Positions 46,087 through 54,675 are shown, counted from the first letter of the stretch. The stretch: DNA of 64,000 bases from Agathobaculum butyriciproducens (GCA_003096535.1 QEKJ01000009.1:1-64000), one strand, 5' to 3'. Notes: generated from the sequence alone by a model not told the origin. Numbers and translations are program-made.

Positions 46087-46115
46087 ATTATATCGCTGGA
46101 CGGGCGAGTTGTCAA
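46087..46115 (-). promoter_or_regulatory. Consensus sigma-A promoter of the aro operon
   Basis: Minus strand TTGACA (46115-46110), 17-base spacer, TATAAT (46092-46087): a perfect match to consensus in both boxes and spacing. Confidence 0.93.
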
Positions 46116-46496
46116 TGACTAATTTGACATGGTTCGATGGAAAAATGCATAAATTTTCATATATTCTGACAAGTCCCTGGCCTTCCGCACGTCAAGCGGA
46201 TGTGTAATCTTATCTCGTAGGGGAGCACAGTGTGCTCCCGCACAACGCTAAGTTTAATGTGTATTGGGCGCACACTGTGCGCCCCTACGGTTATGCAATA
46301 TGCCGGTGATTGCAATTTTTGATACCATGTAAATTTTATCTATAATCCGGTGGTTTGTTTGGGAAACAGCGGGATGAGGTCATCCCGCCCTGCAATATAG
46401 ATTGGAAATGAAGAATAATGGTCAATCACAACATCCATTCTCAATTTTCAATTACTCCTTCTACTCCGTTCTGCTCCTGCATAGGTTATAGTGGTG
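46116..46496. other. Intergenic region upstream of spoIIIA
   Basis: No gene is visible. It holds the inverted repeat at 46216-46290, a GCGGGATGA/TCATCCCGC hairpin (46369-46388), and repeat words near 46432-46465 (CCATTCTCAATTTTC). A mother-cell sigma-E promoter is expected for spoIIIA but I could not pick one with confidence. Confidence 0.5.
46216..46290. repeat. Inverted repeat, MITE- or REP-like
   Basis: CGTAGGGGAGCACAGTGTGCTCCCG (46216-46240), written here as CGTAGGGGAGCACAG plus TGTGCTCCCG, faces GGGCGCACACTGTGC plus GCCCCTACGG (46266-46290). Each arm is itself palindromic around CACAGTGTG and CACACTGTG, and the arms pair with each other over about 23 bases with few mismatches. Similar GTAGGGGCGCACAG repeats are common between genes of gut Firmicutes. 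Confidence 0.75.
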
Positions 46497-47399
46497 ATGA
46501 AAATGGACAAACGAAAAGCGGCCTTCCGGCAGGCGATTTCGTGCCTGCCGCCGATACGGCGGGCACAGCTGGAGCAGCTGGACAGGCCGGAGGACATCGA
46601 GGAATTACGCTTTCGCGCGGGACAGCCGCCTGCGGCGAGAACCGCCGTCGGAGAGCGGCCGCTCCCGCTTGAGGCGGTCACATCGGCGGAGCTGCGCGAG
46701 ATGCTCAGCCGCGCCGCGCAGTATTCCGTGCATAGTTATACAGACAGTCTGCGGCACGGCTTCCTGACGTTATCCGGCGGGCATCGACTGGGCATCTGCG
46801 GCACAGCCGCCGAAGAGGACGGCCGCGTTCTGGGTGTGCGCGGCCTGAGTTCAATCAACCTGCGTATTGCACATCAAGCTGAGGATTTACAGGCGCAGAT
46901 CGCCCGCTGGATAGGAACGGACGAGCCACAGTCTGCCTTGCTCCTGTCACCGCCGGGATATGGCAAGACAACTTTGCTGAGAGAGTGGGTGCGCTACTTC
47001 TCCGACCGCGGTTTCACTGCTGCGATTGCGGACGAGCGCAGCGAGATTGCCGCTCTCGCGGACGGCGTACCGCAGCTTGCAGTTGGACGCTGCACGGATG
47101 TGATGGAAGGCTGCTCAAAATGGCAGGCGGCGGTCATGCTGCTCAAAACCATGTCGCCTGCCCTGCTCGCTCTTGATGAAATTACTGCGCCTGAGGACGC
47201 AAAGGCGGTATCGCTCTGCACGCACTGCGGAACGGCAGTGATTGCGTGTGCACACGCGGCCGGACTGGATGATCTGCGGCAGCGGCCGATCTACCGTGAG
47301 CTGCTCGCGCTCGGCGCATTTCATCAGGCGGTTATTATCGAAAAACAGGACGGACAGCGGGTCTACCGCATGGAACGATGGGAGGAGACGAAATGTTAA
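46497..47399 (+). CDS. spoIIIAA: Stage III sporulation protein AA (ATPase)
   Basis: About 300 residues. P-loop LSPPGYGKTTLLRE and Walker B PALLALDEIT, and a VHSYTDSLRHGFLTLSGGHRLGICG segment typical of SpoIIIAA. A secretion-type ATPase for the mother-cell-to-forespore channel. The exact start among three Mets (46491 GTG frame, 46497, 46503) is uncertain. Confidence 0.95.
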   Translation: MKMDKRKAAFRQAISCLPPIRRAQLEQLDRPEDIEELRFRAGQPPAARTAVGERPLPLEAVTSAELREMLSRAAQYSVHSYTDSLRHGFLTLSGGHRLGICGTAAEEDGRVLGVRGLSSINLRIAHQAEDLQAQIARWIGTDEPQSALLLSPPGYGKTTLLREWVRYFSDRGFTAAIADERSEIAALADGVPQLAVGRCTDVMEGCSKWQAAVMLLKTMSPALLALDEITAPEDAKAVSLCTHCGTAVIACAHAAGLDDLRQRPIYRELLALGAFHQAVIIEKQDGQRVYRMERWEETKC

Positions 47400-47911
47400 A
47401 GCTGATCGGTTCGGTGATGGTGTTCGGCTCATGTGCGGCGCTCGGACTGTCCGCGCGGCAAAATCTGCGGCGCAGAGTGGCGGCGGCAGACGCCATGCTG
47501 CTTGCGCTCGGTCTTATCCGCAGCGAGATTTCCGGAAGACGGACACCCATGCCGGAAATTGTCGGCCTGCTGACGGAAAACGAGCAGCCGATCGTCCGCA
47601 AAATCTTTCGCACGCTGCAGCGCCGCCTGCGGGAGCAGAACGGTCTGTCGCTCGGCTACCTGTGGCGCAGCACCTTGCGGGACTGCCGTGCACAGGTCGG
47701 ACTGGGCACGCAGGAATGCGACATTCTGTGCGACGCCGCAAACTACTTAGGCCGCTACGACGCGGACGAGCAGCTGACCGGACTGTCGCAGGTGGAGCGG
47801 CGGCTGGCGGCCTCGCGGGAGGCGGCGCAGGAGGATTTGGCAAATCGGGGAAATCTGTACCGTACCTGCGGCATCGCGCTCGGTCTGCTGGTGATTCTGG
47901 TGCTGATCTAA
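47393..47911 (+). CDS. spoIIIAB: Stage III sporulation protein AB
   Basis: 172 residues: an N-terminal membrane helix (LIGSVMVFGSCAALGLSA), a helical cytoplasmic domain with ADAMLLALGLIRSEISGRRTPMPEI, and a C-terminal membrane helix (IALGLLVILVLI). It resembles a GspF-like platform protein. GGGAGGAG lies before the ATG, which overlaps the spoIIIAA stop. Confidence 0.92.
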   Translation: MLKLIGSVMVFGSCAALGLSARQNLRRRVAAADAMLLALGLIRSEISGRRTPMPEIVGLLTENEQPIVRKIFRTLQRRLREQNGLSLGYLWRSTLRDCRAQVGLGTQECDILCDAANYLGRYDADEQLTGLSQVERRLAASREAAQEDLANRGNLYRTCGIALGLLVILVLI

Positions 47912-47924
47912 GCGGAGGAAAACG

Positions 47925-48119
47925 ATGGATGTTGATCTGATTTTCCGCATTGCGGCGGTAGGAATTTTAGTGGCGGTGCTCGGACAGCTGCTCTCCCGCT
48001 CGGGCAGGGAGGAGCAGGCGCTGATGACGACACTCGCGGGTTTAATTGTCGTTTTGATGCTGATTGTTCAGGAAATCGACCGCCTGTTCACCATGATGAA
48101 AAATGTATTCGGGTTTTGA
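47925..48119 (+). CDS. spoIIIAC: Stage III sporulation protein AC
   Basis: 64-residue membrane protein with two helices (DLIFRIAAVGILVAVLGQLL and ALMTTLAGLIVVLMLIV), the typical SpoIIIAC size. Inner-membrane component of the feeding-tube complex. Confidence 0.92.
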   Translation: MDVDLIFRIAAVGILVAVLGQLLSRSGREEQALMTTLAGLIVVLMLIVQEIDRLFTMMKNVFGF

Positions 48120-48121
48120 CG

Positions 48122-48508
48122 ATGGAATTAGGCTTGATTTGCGGCATTGTCCTTGCGGCGCTCACGCTGTCGCTGGTGCTGAAAAAGGACGCGCCCGCTA
48201 TCGCGTTTCTGCTGGTGCTGACGGCAGGGGTGATTTTACTTTTGCGGGTGTTCAGCGCGGCCGGAAGTGCGGCGCAGCGTTTTTCTGGTCTGCTCTCGCA
48301 GTGCGGCTTGGATTCCGCGCTGTATCTGCCGGTGTGCAAGGCAGTCGGTGTGGCGGTCGTGGTGCGGATTACAGCTGCGCTTTGCCGGGATGCCGGTCAG
48401 TCCGCGCTTGCCGCCAAGGTGGAGATTGCAGGCGCTGTCCTGACGCTTTCTGTGTGCCTACCGCTTTTCGAGCAGGTGCTCGACCTTATTACGGAGTGGG
48501 CAGTATGA
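48122..48508 (+). CDS. spoIIIAD: Stage III sporulation protein AD
   Basis: 128 residues with three to four membrane segments; CGIVLAALTLSLVLKKDAPAIA and LCRDAGQSALAAKVEIAGA are characteristic of SpoIIIAD. ATG 48122 is chosen, two bases after the spoIIIAC stop. Confidence 0.92.
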   Translation: MELGLICGIVLAALTLSLVLKKDAPAIAFLLVLTAGVILLLRVFSAAGSAAQRFSGLLSQCGLDSALYLPVCKAVGVAVVVRITAALCRDAGQSALAAKVEIAGAVLTLSVCLPLFEQVLDLITEWAV

Positions 48509-49617
48509 GCAAATGCAAACTGGCGCTGAATGCCATTCTCGTGCTCCTGCTGTTCCTGCCGTTCGCGCATGCGGCTGTGAGTGAGGAACAGGTGCAGTCA
48601 GTCGGCGGCAGCAGTCTGACTGACGCTATGCCGAACAGTGCGCGGCAATACCTTGACGGTGTATCGCCGGAAAACGCGGACACGCTGTCGGATTCGGTCT
48701 CCCGCGTGCTGGAAAACATGACCTCGGACAGCCAAAGTGCGATTCGGACTGCACTGGGCGGACTATTGCGCGTAGCCGTGATTGTGCTGCTGGCCTCGGC
48801 GGCGCGCGGCTTTTCTGCGGCGGCGGGCGGCGAGGCCAACGACTGGATCGACATGGCGGCGGCACTTGGCTGTGCGGCAGTGCTCCTGCGGGATTTCACG
48901 GGTGTGCTGTCGCTCTGCCGCGACACGCTCGACCAGATCAGCGTGTTTTCGGGCACACTTCAGCCGGTGCTCGCCACCGTACTTGCGACCGGCGGCAACA
49001 CGGCGACCGCAACCGTTCTGCAGGCGGCAACCATGGTAGTGTTCGACCTGGTGATACGGCTGGTGAACGCCCTGCTTGTTCCGGCGGCGTGCGCCTATCT
49101 TGCCATCACGGCGGTGGATGCCGCGGCAGGCAACGGCATGCTGCGCGGCATCGCAGACGGCATAAAATCCCTGACCTCGGGTGTACTTAAACTCATTTTA
49201 ACGCTGTTCACCGCATATCTTGCGATAGCGGGCGGTGTTTCCGGCAACGTGGACCGCATGACGCTAAAGACTGCGAAACTTGCCGTGTCCGGTGCGGTTC
49301 CGGTGGTCGGCGGTGTGATTTCGGACGCGACCGAAACCATGCTGTCCGGTGCAGCTCTGCTGCGCGGCTCGATCGGCATTTTCGGGATGCTGTGTGTAGC
49401 GGCTATCTGCTTTGTGCCGTTTGTTCGAGCGGGAGCAAGCTATTTGTGCTACAAGGCGGGGGCTGCCGTACTCTCGCCGCTGTGCTCGGACGGCATGAAG
49501 CGGTTCCTCGAAAACGTAGGCACCGGCTTTGGTCTGCTGCTCGGCATGCTGAGCACCTGCTGTATGATTTTATTCCTCGAACTCGTGTATATGGTGGCGA
49601 TGGTGAAACCAATATGA
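48505..49617 (+). CDS. spoIIIAE: Stage III sporulation protein AE
   Basis: 370 residues: a signal-type N-terminus (ALNAILVLLLFLPFAHA), an extracytoplasmic part, then multiple membrane helices with FSGTLQPVLATVLATGGNT, PVVGGVISDATETMLSGAALLR and CSDGMKRFLENVG. The largest membrane part of the SpoIIIA complex. ATG 48505 overlaps the spoIIIAD stop. Confidence 0.93.
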   Translation: MSKCKLALNAILVLLLFLPFAHAAVSEEQVQSVGGSSLTDAMPNSARQYLDGVSPENADTLSDSVSRVLENMTSDSQSAIRTALGGLLRVAVIVLLASAARGFSAAAGGEANDWIDMAAALGCAAVLLRDFTGVLSLCRDTLDQISVFSGTLQPVLATVLATGGNTATATVLQAATMVVFDLVIRLVNALLVPAACAYLAITAVDAAAGNGMLRGIADGIKSLTSGVLKLILTLFTAYLAIAGGVSGNVDRMTLKTAKLAVSGAVPVVGGVISDATETMLSGAALLRGSIGIFGMLCVAAICFVPFVRAGASYLCYKAGAAVLSPLCSDGMKRFLENVGTGFGLLLGMLSTCCMILFLELVYMVAMVKPI

Positions 49618-50090
49618 CTGAATTAATGCAAACGATATTACTGCGCGTGACGATCGCGGGAGCCGTGTCCGCGATGGCGCTCAAACTGGCGGGCGGCGGG
49701 GCCTTAAAAGAGGTTGTGCGGACAGCCGCCGGTCTGCTCATGCTGCTGGCGCTCCTGCAGCCGCTGGCCGGACTGCATGTGCTGTCGTGGAACTGGCAGG
49801 GGAGCGTCTCGCAGAGCGACATAGACGAAATGCAGGCGCGCAACATGCAGACCACAATGAGCACGGTCGCGGCGAGCATTGCGAAGGCGGTGCAGCAGCG
49901 TGCGGAGGAAGCCGGTATTCCGTGCACGGTGAATGTGGAGATGGCGAATGATGCGGACGGACTGCTGCAGGTCGATAAAGTGACCGTGTACTACGACAGT
50001 ACAGCGGCGAATCGCCTGTCCGAGCTGCAAAGTCTGCTGACCAAGGAATGCGGCGTACCCGCAGAACGACAGGAGCTGATCGCAAGATGA
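49614..50090 (+). CDS. spoIIIAF: Stage III sporulation protein AF
   Basis: 158 residues: two N-terminal membrane helices (LRVTIAGAVSAMALKLA, VVRTAAGLLMLLALLQPLAG) and a C-terminal extracytoplasmic ring-building-type domain. The ATG overlaps the spoIIIAE stop. Confidence 0.88.
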   Translation: MTELMQTILLRVTIAGAVSAMALKLAGGGALKEVVRTAAGLLMLLALLQPLAGLHVLSWNWQGSVSQSDIDEMQARNMQTTMSTVAASIAKAVQQRAEEAGIPCTVNVEMANDADGLLQVDKVTVYYDSTAANRLSELQSLLTKECGVPAERQELIAR

Positions 50091-50632
50091 AACTGCCGGA
50101 TAACGAAAACTTAACTGCCGTCAGGGAGAAAATCCTGCCGGTTTTGAAGAAATACCGGGCCGTGCTGGCGGTATTGCTCGCGGGCGTGCTGCTGCTCAGC
50201 TCGGGGCACAGCGGAAACACGGAGCAGGTGCAGACCGCAAGTGCGGACACAACGGTTTCACAGTCATTCGATCTGAACGACTTCCAACAGGAACTGCAGG
50301 CGCGGCTTGCCGCAATTTCCGGCGCCGGACGTGTGGAGCTCATGCTGTCGCTCGACCAGACCGAGGAATCGGTCTACGCGGTCAACACCCGCCAGACAAG
50401 CGGGAGTGACAGCCGCAGCCGGGAAAGCGATGTGAGCGTGGTCTCGAACGGCAGCTGCGGCGAAACGCCCGTGACGGTCAAGCGCGTTCTGCCGGTATTC
50501 CGCGGTGCGGTCGTGCTGTGCGATGGCGCGGATGACGCATCCGTTCGGCTGTCCGTCACACAGGCGGTGAGCACGGTGTGCGGCATCGGCGCAGACAAAG
50601 TTACGGTTCTGAAAATGCAATCCGATACATAA
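50087..50632 (+). CDS. spoIIIAG: Stage III sporulation protein AG
   Basis: 181 residues: one membrane helix (YRAVLAVLLAGVLLLSSG) and an extracytoplasmic domain with LQARLAAISGAGRVELMLSLD and VTVKRVLPVFRGAVVLCDGAD, as in SpoIIIAG, which forms a large ring in the intermembrane space. ATG 50087 overlaps the spoIIIAF stop. Confidence 0.92.
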   Translation: MKLPDNENLTAVREKILPVLKKYRAVLAVLLAGVLLLSSGHSGNTEQVQTASADTTVSQSFDLNDFQQELQARLAAISGAGRVELMLSLDQTEESVYAVNTRQTSGSDSRSRESDVSVVSNGSCGETPVTVKRVLPVFRGAVVLCDGADDASVRLSVTQAVSTVCGIGADKVTVLKMQSDT

Positions 50633-50662
50633 GGTATAGCAATTCGTTAGGAGGGCAGGCAG

Positions 50663-51193
50663 ATGAAGAAGATCAAAAAACGCGGAGCGGTCTACGGTGT
50701 GATCGCGCTGCTGCTGTGCGCAGCGGCTTATCTGAACTGGAGCTACGTTGACACGCCGGAGGACCTTCTTGCGGCGCAGCAGACCGACACGCAGGCGGAT
50801 ACGCAGACCGATGCCTCGGCGGACAGCACCGCCGGTGAGGGCGATTATTTTGCATCCTCACGGCTGACGCGCACGCAGGCGAGAGACGAAGCGGTGAGCA
50901 CGCTCAAGGAGCTCAGTGAGAGCGACACCGCAGACCAGAGTGCGAAAGACGATGCGGCGGCACAGATTTCCGCACTGGCAGACGACACGGTGGCCGAAGC
51001 CAATATCGAGAGCCTGATTCGCGCCAAAGGCTATGAGGACGCAGTTGTGATGCTCGGTGACAGCAGCGCGAATATCGTAGTAGCGCCGCCGGACGGCGGT
51101 CTGCAGGCCGAGGACGTAGCTGTTATCCGCGATATCGTTATCTCGGAGACCGGCATGACGGCAGGGCAGATCAAAATTGTGGAAGCGTCTTAA
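50663..51193 (+). CDS. spoIIIAH: Stage III sporulation protein AH
   Basis: 176 residues: one membrane helix (GAVYGVIALLLCAAAYLNWS), a Thr/Asp/Gln linker, and a C-terminal ring-building domain (DAVVMLGDSSANIVVAPPDGG, IKIVEAS). SpoIIIAH binds forespore SpoIIQ across the intermembrane space. Ribosome site TTAGGAGGG; last gene of the operon. Confidence 0.92.
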   Translation: MKKIKKRGAVYGVIALLLCAAAYLNWSYVDTPEDLLAAQQTDTQADTQTDASADSTAGEGDYFASSRLTRTQARDEAVSTLKELSESDTADQSAKDDAAAQISALADDTVAEANIESLIRAKGYEDAVVMLGDSSANIVVAPPDGGLQAEDVAVIRDIVISETGMTAGQIKIVEAS

Positions 51194-51214
51194 TAGACAG
51201 CGTGTATTTTTACT

Positions 51215-51242
51215 TTGCTTTTTACACAAACTGTGCTATAAT
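51215..51242 (+). promoter_or_regulatory. Candidate promoter of asp23
   Basis: Consensus -10 TATAAT at 51237-51242 with TGC directly before it (extended -10); the -35 region TTTGCT is weak. Confidence 0.65.
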
Positions 51243-51296
51243 GCTCTTAGACAATGCCGGATGATGGGATTGTCTCAAAAAAGGAGAGTGAGCACT

Positions 51297-51743
51297 ATGG
51301 CAGATCACAAGGAGTACTGGTCCACCGAAAGCGATCAAGGCTCTATCCGTATCTCTGAGGACGTTGTTGCGTCTATCGCAGCACTGTCGGCCTCGGAAAC
51401 CAAGGGTGTCAGCGGTTTGTATTCCAGCCTGACGAGCGACATTGTCGGCTTTATCAGTAAAAAGAATTTGTCCAAGGGCGTCCGTATCGAACTCGGCGAC
51501 GATGATACCGTTAAGGTAGAGATCGGCTTCCTCGCACTGTTCGGCTACAACATTTGTGATGTGGCAAAGGAAGTGCAGGAGAACGTCAAGTCCTCGATCG
51601 AGTCCATGACCGGTCTGCGCGTTGTCGAGATCAACGTGCATGTCGGCGGCGTGACCTTCAAGCCGTCCGCTTCGGCTGAGGAAAAGGCCGAGCCGGCACC
51701 GTCCGAGACCGAAACTCCGGCGGAGACGGCAGACGCTGAGTAA
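51297..51743 (+). CDS. Asp23/Gls24 family envelope stress protein (YqhY-like)
   Basis: 148 residues. The Asp23 core: IRISEDVVASIAALSASETKGVSGLYSS, KGVRIELGDDDTVKVEIGFLALFGYNI and VVEINVHVGGVTF, then an acidic Pro/Glu tail. In many Firmicutes the yqhY gene sits directly before nusB, as here; YqhY is linked to control of fatty-acid synthesis (acetyl-CoA carboxylase) in Bacillus. GGAGAG lies 7 bases before the ATG. Confidence 0.92.
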   Translation: MADHKEYWSTESDQGSIRISEDVVASIAALSASETKGVSGLYSSLTSDIVGFISKKNLSKGVRIELGDDDTVKVEIGFLALFGYNICDVAKEVQENVKSSIESMTGLRVVEINVHVGGVTFKPSASAEEKAEPAPSETETPAETADAE

Positions 51744-51750
51744 CATGAGC

Positions 51751-51784
51751 AAAACAGGCATGGCTGCGGCTGTGCCTGTTTTTC
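51751..51784 (+). terminator. asp23 terminator
   Basis: AAAACAGGCA with TGTGCCTGTTTT and a TTC tail. Confidence 0.88.
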
Positions 51785-51818
51785 TGTTGCCCGGTTTTAT
51801 GAAATATGGAATACCGCC

Positions 51819-51847
51819 TTGCGTTTTGCCCGAAAATAGGATAAAAT
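51819..51847 (+). promoter_or_regulatory. Promoter of the nusB-xseAB-ispA operon
   Basis: TTGCGT at 51819-51824, 17-base spacer, TAAAAT at 51842-51847. Confidence 0.7.
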
Positions 51848-51899
51848 AGTTATACTGAATAATAGGCGAAATTTGCGTAAATATAGGAGGTCCTGCTGC

Positions 51900-52379
51900 A
51901 TGAGTGTGATGAGCAGAACAAAAGCAAGAGAAATTGCGCTGCACCTGATCTTTGAGATGGGGTTCCAGCAGTTTGAAGAAGAAAACCTGAACGAGCGACT
52001 GGATGAGGAAATCATGAAGTCCATCAGCGGAGATATCGCACTGTATGCGGGCAAGCTGAGTGAGGAACAGACCGCGTATATCCGCGCAGTGGTAAAGGGC
52101 GTGGCAAACGACCTGCCGGTGCTCGATACCATTATCGAGGCCAATTCCAAGGGCTGGTCGCTCAACCGTCTGTCCCACATGACGATCGCGGTATTGCGTC
52201 TGGCGCTCTTTGAGATGCGCGATGTAGACGACGTTCCGGTCGGCGTAGCCATCAACGAGGCCGTTGAGCTGGCGAAGAAGTACGACACCGAGGATGCCGC
52301 TTCCTTCATCAACGGCGTGCTCGGCTCTGCCGCCCGTGCAGAGTTCCCACAGGGAAAGCAGGAGAGCAGCAATGCCTGA
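51900..52379 (+). CDS. nusB: Transcription antitermination factor NusB
   Basis: 159 residues, all helical. RTKAREIALHLIFEMGF, WSLNRLSHMTIAVLRLALFEM and VAINEAVELAKKYDTEDAASFINGVLGS are the standard NusB blocks. It binds boxA RNA with NusE for rRNA antitermination. AGGAGG lies 8 bases before ATG 51900. Confidence 0.96.
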   Translation: MSVMSRTKAREIALHLIFEMGFQQFEEENLNERLDEEIMKSISGDIALYAGKLSEEQTAYIRAVVKGVANDLPVLDTIIEANSKGWSLNRLSHMTIAVLRLALFEMRDVDDVPVGVAINEAVELAKKYDTEDAASFINGVLGSAARAEFPQGKQESSNA

Positions 52380-53301
52380 GCGCTTTTTGGGAATTGATAC
52401 GTCCAACTATCGCACGTCAGCGGCGATTTACAACGCCGAGACCGGTGAGTGGGTCAACCGCGGCGGACTGCTGACCGTGCCGGAAGGCGCGATCGGTCTG
52501 CGCCAGTCGGATGCGCTGTTCCAGCATACCGTGCGTCTGCATGAAAAAATCGAGGCTCTGCCGCAGGGAGAGGTGCGCGCCATCGGCGTCAGCACCCGTC
52601 CCCGCGCGGTGGAAGGCTCGTATATGCCGTGTTTTCTGGCAGGAGAGAGCGTCGCGCGGAGCGCGGCGCATTTGCTTTCCGTGCCGCTTTTTACCGTGTC
52701 TCATCAGCAGGGACATATCGCGGCGGCAGCGCTGTCGGCTGGCAAGCTGGATTTGCTTGACGGCGAATTTCTGGCGTGGCACCTGTCCGGCGGCACGAGT
52801 GAGCTGCTGCATGTGAAGTGCGGCGCGGACGGCCTGCCGGATTGCACCTGCATCGGCGGCACGACCGACCTTGCAGCCGGTCAGCTGCTCGATCGCGCGG
52901 GAAATCTGCTCGGTCTGCCGTTCCCGTCCGGCGGCGCACTGGACGCGCTGGCGCTTACCGCCGAGCCGGAAAAGGGTTTCAAACCCAAGGTAAACGAGTG
53001 TAAATTCTCGCTCTCCGGTATGCAGAATCAGGTAGAGAATAAATTCAAGACCGCCGAGCCAAAGCAGATGGCGCGTTTTGCACTCGAGACCGTGGCAAAT
53101 GCCGTCATCAAGGCGACCGAGCAGGCGCGCGAGCAGTATCATTGTCCGATTTTATGCGCCGGCGGCGTCATGGCCAGCCAAATCATCCGTGCCCGCATGA
53201 ATAAGCGGTTCGGCGGGGAGGTCTCCTTTGCGGAGCCAACGCTCTCTGGAGATAACGCAGTGGGCGTGGCAGTGCTGGCGGCAAAACTCTGTAACAGATA
53301 G
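52372..53301 (+). CDS. TsaD/Kae1-like ASKHA-fold protein (clostridial paralog)
   Basis: 309 residues. Starts with the phosphate loop LGIDTSNYRTSAA and carries the metal motif HQQGH (HxxxH) and LSGGTSEL, as in TsaD, plus DRAGNLLGLPFPSGGALDALA and LCAGGVMASQIIRARM. It is shorter and more divergent than true TsaD, which makes the N6-threonylcarbamoyl group on tRNA. Clostridia often have this paralog between nusB and xseA; its own role is unclear. ATG overlaps the nusB stop by 8 bases. Confidence 0.82.
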   Translation: MPERFLGIDTSNYRTSAAIYNAETGEWVNRGGLLTVPEGAIGLRQSDALFQHTVRLHEKIEALPQGEVRAIGVSTRPRAVEGSYMPCFLAGESVARSAAHLLSVPLFTVSHQQGHIAAAALSAGKLDLLDGEFLAWHLSGGTSELLHVKCGADGLPDCTCIGGTTDLAAGQLLDRAGNLLGLPFPSGGALDALALTAEPEKGFKPKVNECKFSLSGMQNQVENKFKTAEPKQMARFALETVANAVIKATEQAREQYHCPILCAGGVMASQIIRARMNKRFGGEVSFAEPTLSGDNAVGVAVLAAKLCNR

Positions 53302-53398
53302 GAGGTAGGAGTTAGGAGGCAGGAATGGAAAATTGAAAATGGAGGATGGAAAATGAACCAAACTCCTCACTCCTTCCTCCTCACTCCTAACTTGTTGG
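53302..53398. repeat. Repeat-word element directly before xseA
   Basis: Purine words GGAGGTAGGAGTTAGGAGG, then AATGGAAAATTGAAAATGG, then the pyrimidine counterpart ACTCCTCACTCC and CTCCTCACTCCTAAC. The purine and pyrimidine ends can pair (GTTAGGAG with CTCCTAAC). It fills the whole gap between the TsaD-like gene and xseA and replaces the normal ribosome-site region. Confidence 0.75.
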
Positions 53399-53399
53399 A

Positions 53400-54674
53400 A
53401 TGGCAACGATCTACACAGTATCTCAATTAAACAATGAAATAAAGGACTTGCTCGATGCGGTTCCCGGCTACCGCGGATTAATGGTGCAGGGCGAAATCTC
53501 GAACTACAAGGCGCATTCGTCCGGGCACCACTACATGACGCTCAAGGACGAAAACGCGGCCATCAATGCGGTCATGTTCCGTTCAGATGCGATGCGGCTG
53601 AAATTCCGTCTGCAGAACGGCATGAAGGTCATCGTCAAGGCGCGTGTCAGCTCGTTCCCGCGCACAGGCGCGGTGCAGCTTTATGTGTCTGAAATCATTC
53701 CGGACGGTGCAGGTGCGCTCAACCTTGCGTTTGAGCAGCTCAAGGCTAAATTGCAGGCGGAAGGCCTGTTCTCCGAGCGGTACAAGAAGCCCATTCCGTC
53801 CTGTCCGGACAGTATCGCGCTCGTGACCTCGCCGACCGGCGCGGCGGTGCGCGACATGATCCGCATTCTCGGCAGGCGTTGGCCACTGGCCAAGGTTGTG
53901 CTCTATCCGGCGCAGGTGCAGGGACAGGGCGCGGCGGAGAGCATTGCACGCGCGATCGCTCTGGCGAACGCCATCGGCGAAGCAGATGTCATTCTGTGCG
54001 GCCGAGGCGGCGGCTCGATGGAGGATTTGTGGGCGTTCAATGAGGAAGTGACTGCCCGGGCGATTTTTGCCTCCGAGCTTCCGGTGATTTCCGCGGTCGG
54101 TCACGAGCCGGATTTCACGATTGCGGACTTTGTTGCCGATCTTCGTGCGCCTACGCCGTCCGGTGCGGCGGAGCTTGCCGTGCCTGACAGAGCCGAGTAC
54201 GCGCTGAACTTACGCACACTGGATGCACGTCTGCACACGGCGGCGCGCCGCAGGGCAGAGCAGCAGAGAAAGCTGCTGGACGGTCTGCAGGAGCGGCTGT
54301 CGAACCGCACACCGATGAAATACATCGAGGAAAAACGCCTGCTGCTGACCCAGACCGAGGAACGCCTGTTTTCGGCGGTTCCGGTACGACTGGAGACCGA
54401 GCGCAACCGACTGAACGGACTGCAGCAGCGCCTGCTCGCGGCAGGACAAAGCGGCCTGCATCGCCGTAAACTGCGGTTTGCACAGACCGTAGCGACACTC
54501 GACGCAATGAGCCCGCTGCGCGTTCTGGGACGCGGCTACGCGGTAGCGACCAAGGGTGTCAAGCACACGGTCGTAACCGATGCAGCGGCGCTCAAGCAGG
54601 GAGACACTCTGCATATTCAATTCGCAAAAGGTGCGGCTGACTGCCGCGTGACCGATATCGAGGAGGACAAGTAA
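53400..54674 (+). CDS. xseA: Exodeoxyribonuclease VII large subunit
   Basis: 424 residues. An N-terminal OB fold (VQGEISNYKAHSSGHHYMTLKDENAAI), the nuclease core (VTSPTGAAVRDMIRIL, GRGGGSMEDLWAFNEE, SAVGHEPDFTIADFVADLRAPTPS) and a C-terminal coiled coil binding XseB. It degrades single-stranded DNA. No clear ribosome site precedes the ATG: the upstream bases are pyrimidine repeat words. Confidence 0.96.
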   Translation: MATIYTVSQLNNEIKDLLDAVPGYRGLMVQGEISNYKAHSSGHHYMTLKDENAAINAVMFRSDAMRLKFRLQNGMKVIVKARVSSFPRTGAVQLYVSEIIPDGAGALNLAFEQLKAKLQAEGLFSERYKKPIPSCPDSIALVTSPTGAAVRDMIRILGRRWPLAKVVLYPAQVQGQGAAESIARAIALANAIGEADVILCGRGGGSMEDLWAFNEEVTARAIFASELPVISAVGHEPDFTIADFVADLRAPTPSGAAELAVPDRAEYALNLRTLDARLHTAARRRAEQQRKLLDGLQERLSNRTPMKYIEEKRLLLTQTEERLFSAVPVRLETERNRLNGLQQRLLAAGQSGLHRRKLRFAQTVATLDAMSPLRVLGRGYAVATKGVKHTVVTDAAALKQGDTLHIQFAKGAADCRVTDIEEDK

Positions 54675-54675
54675 C

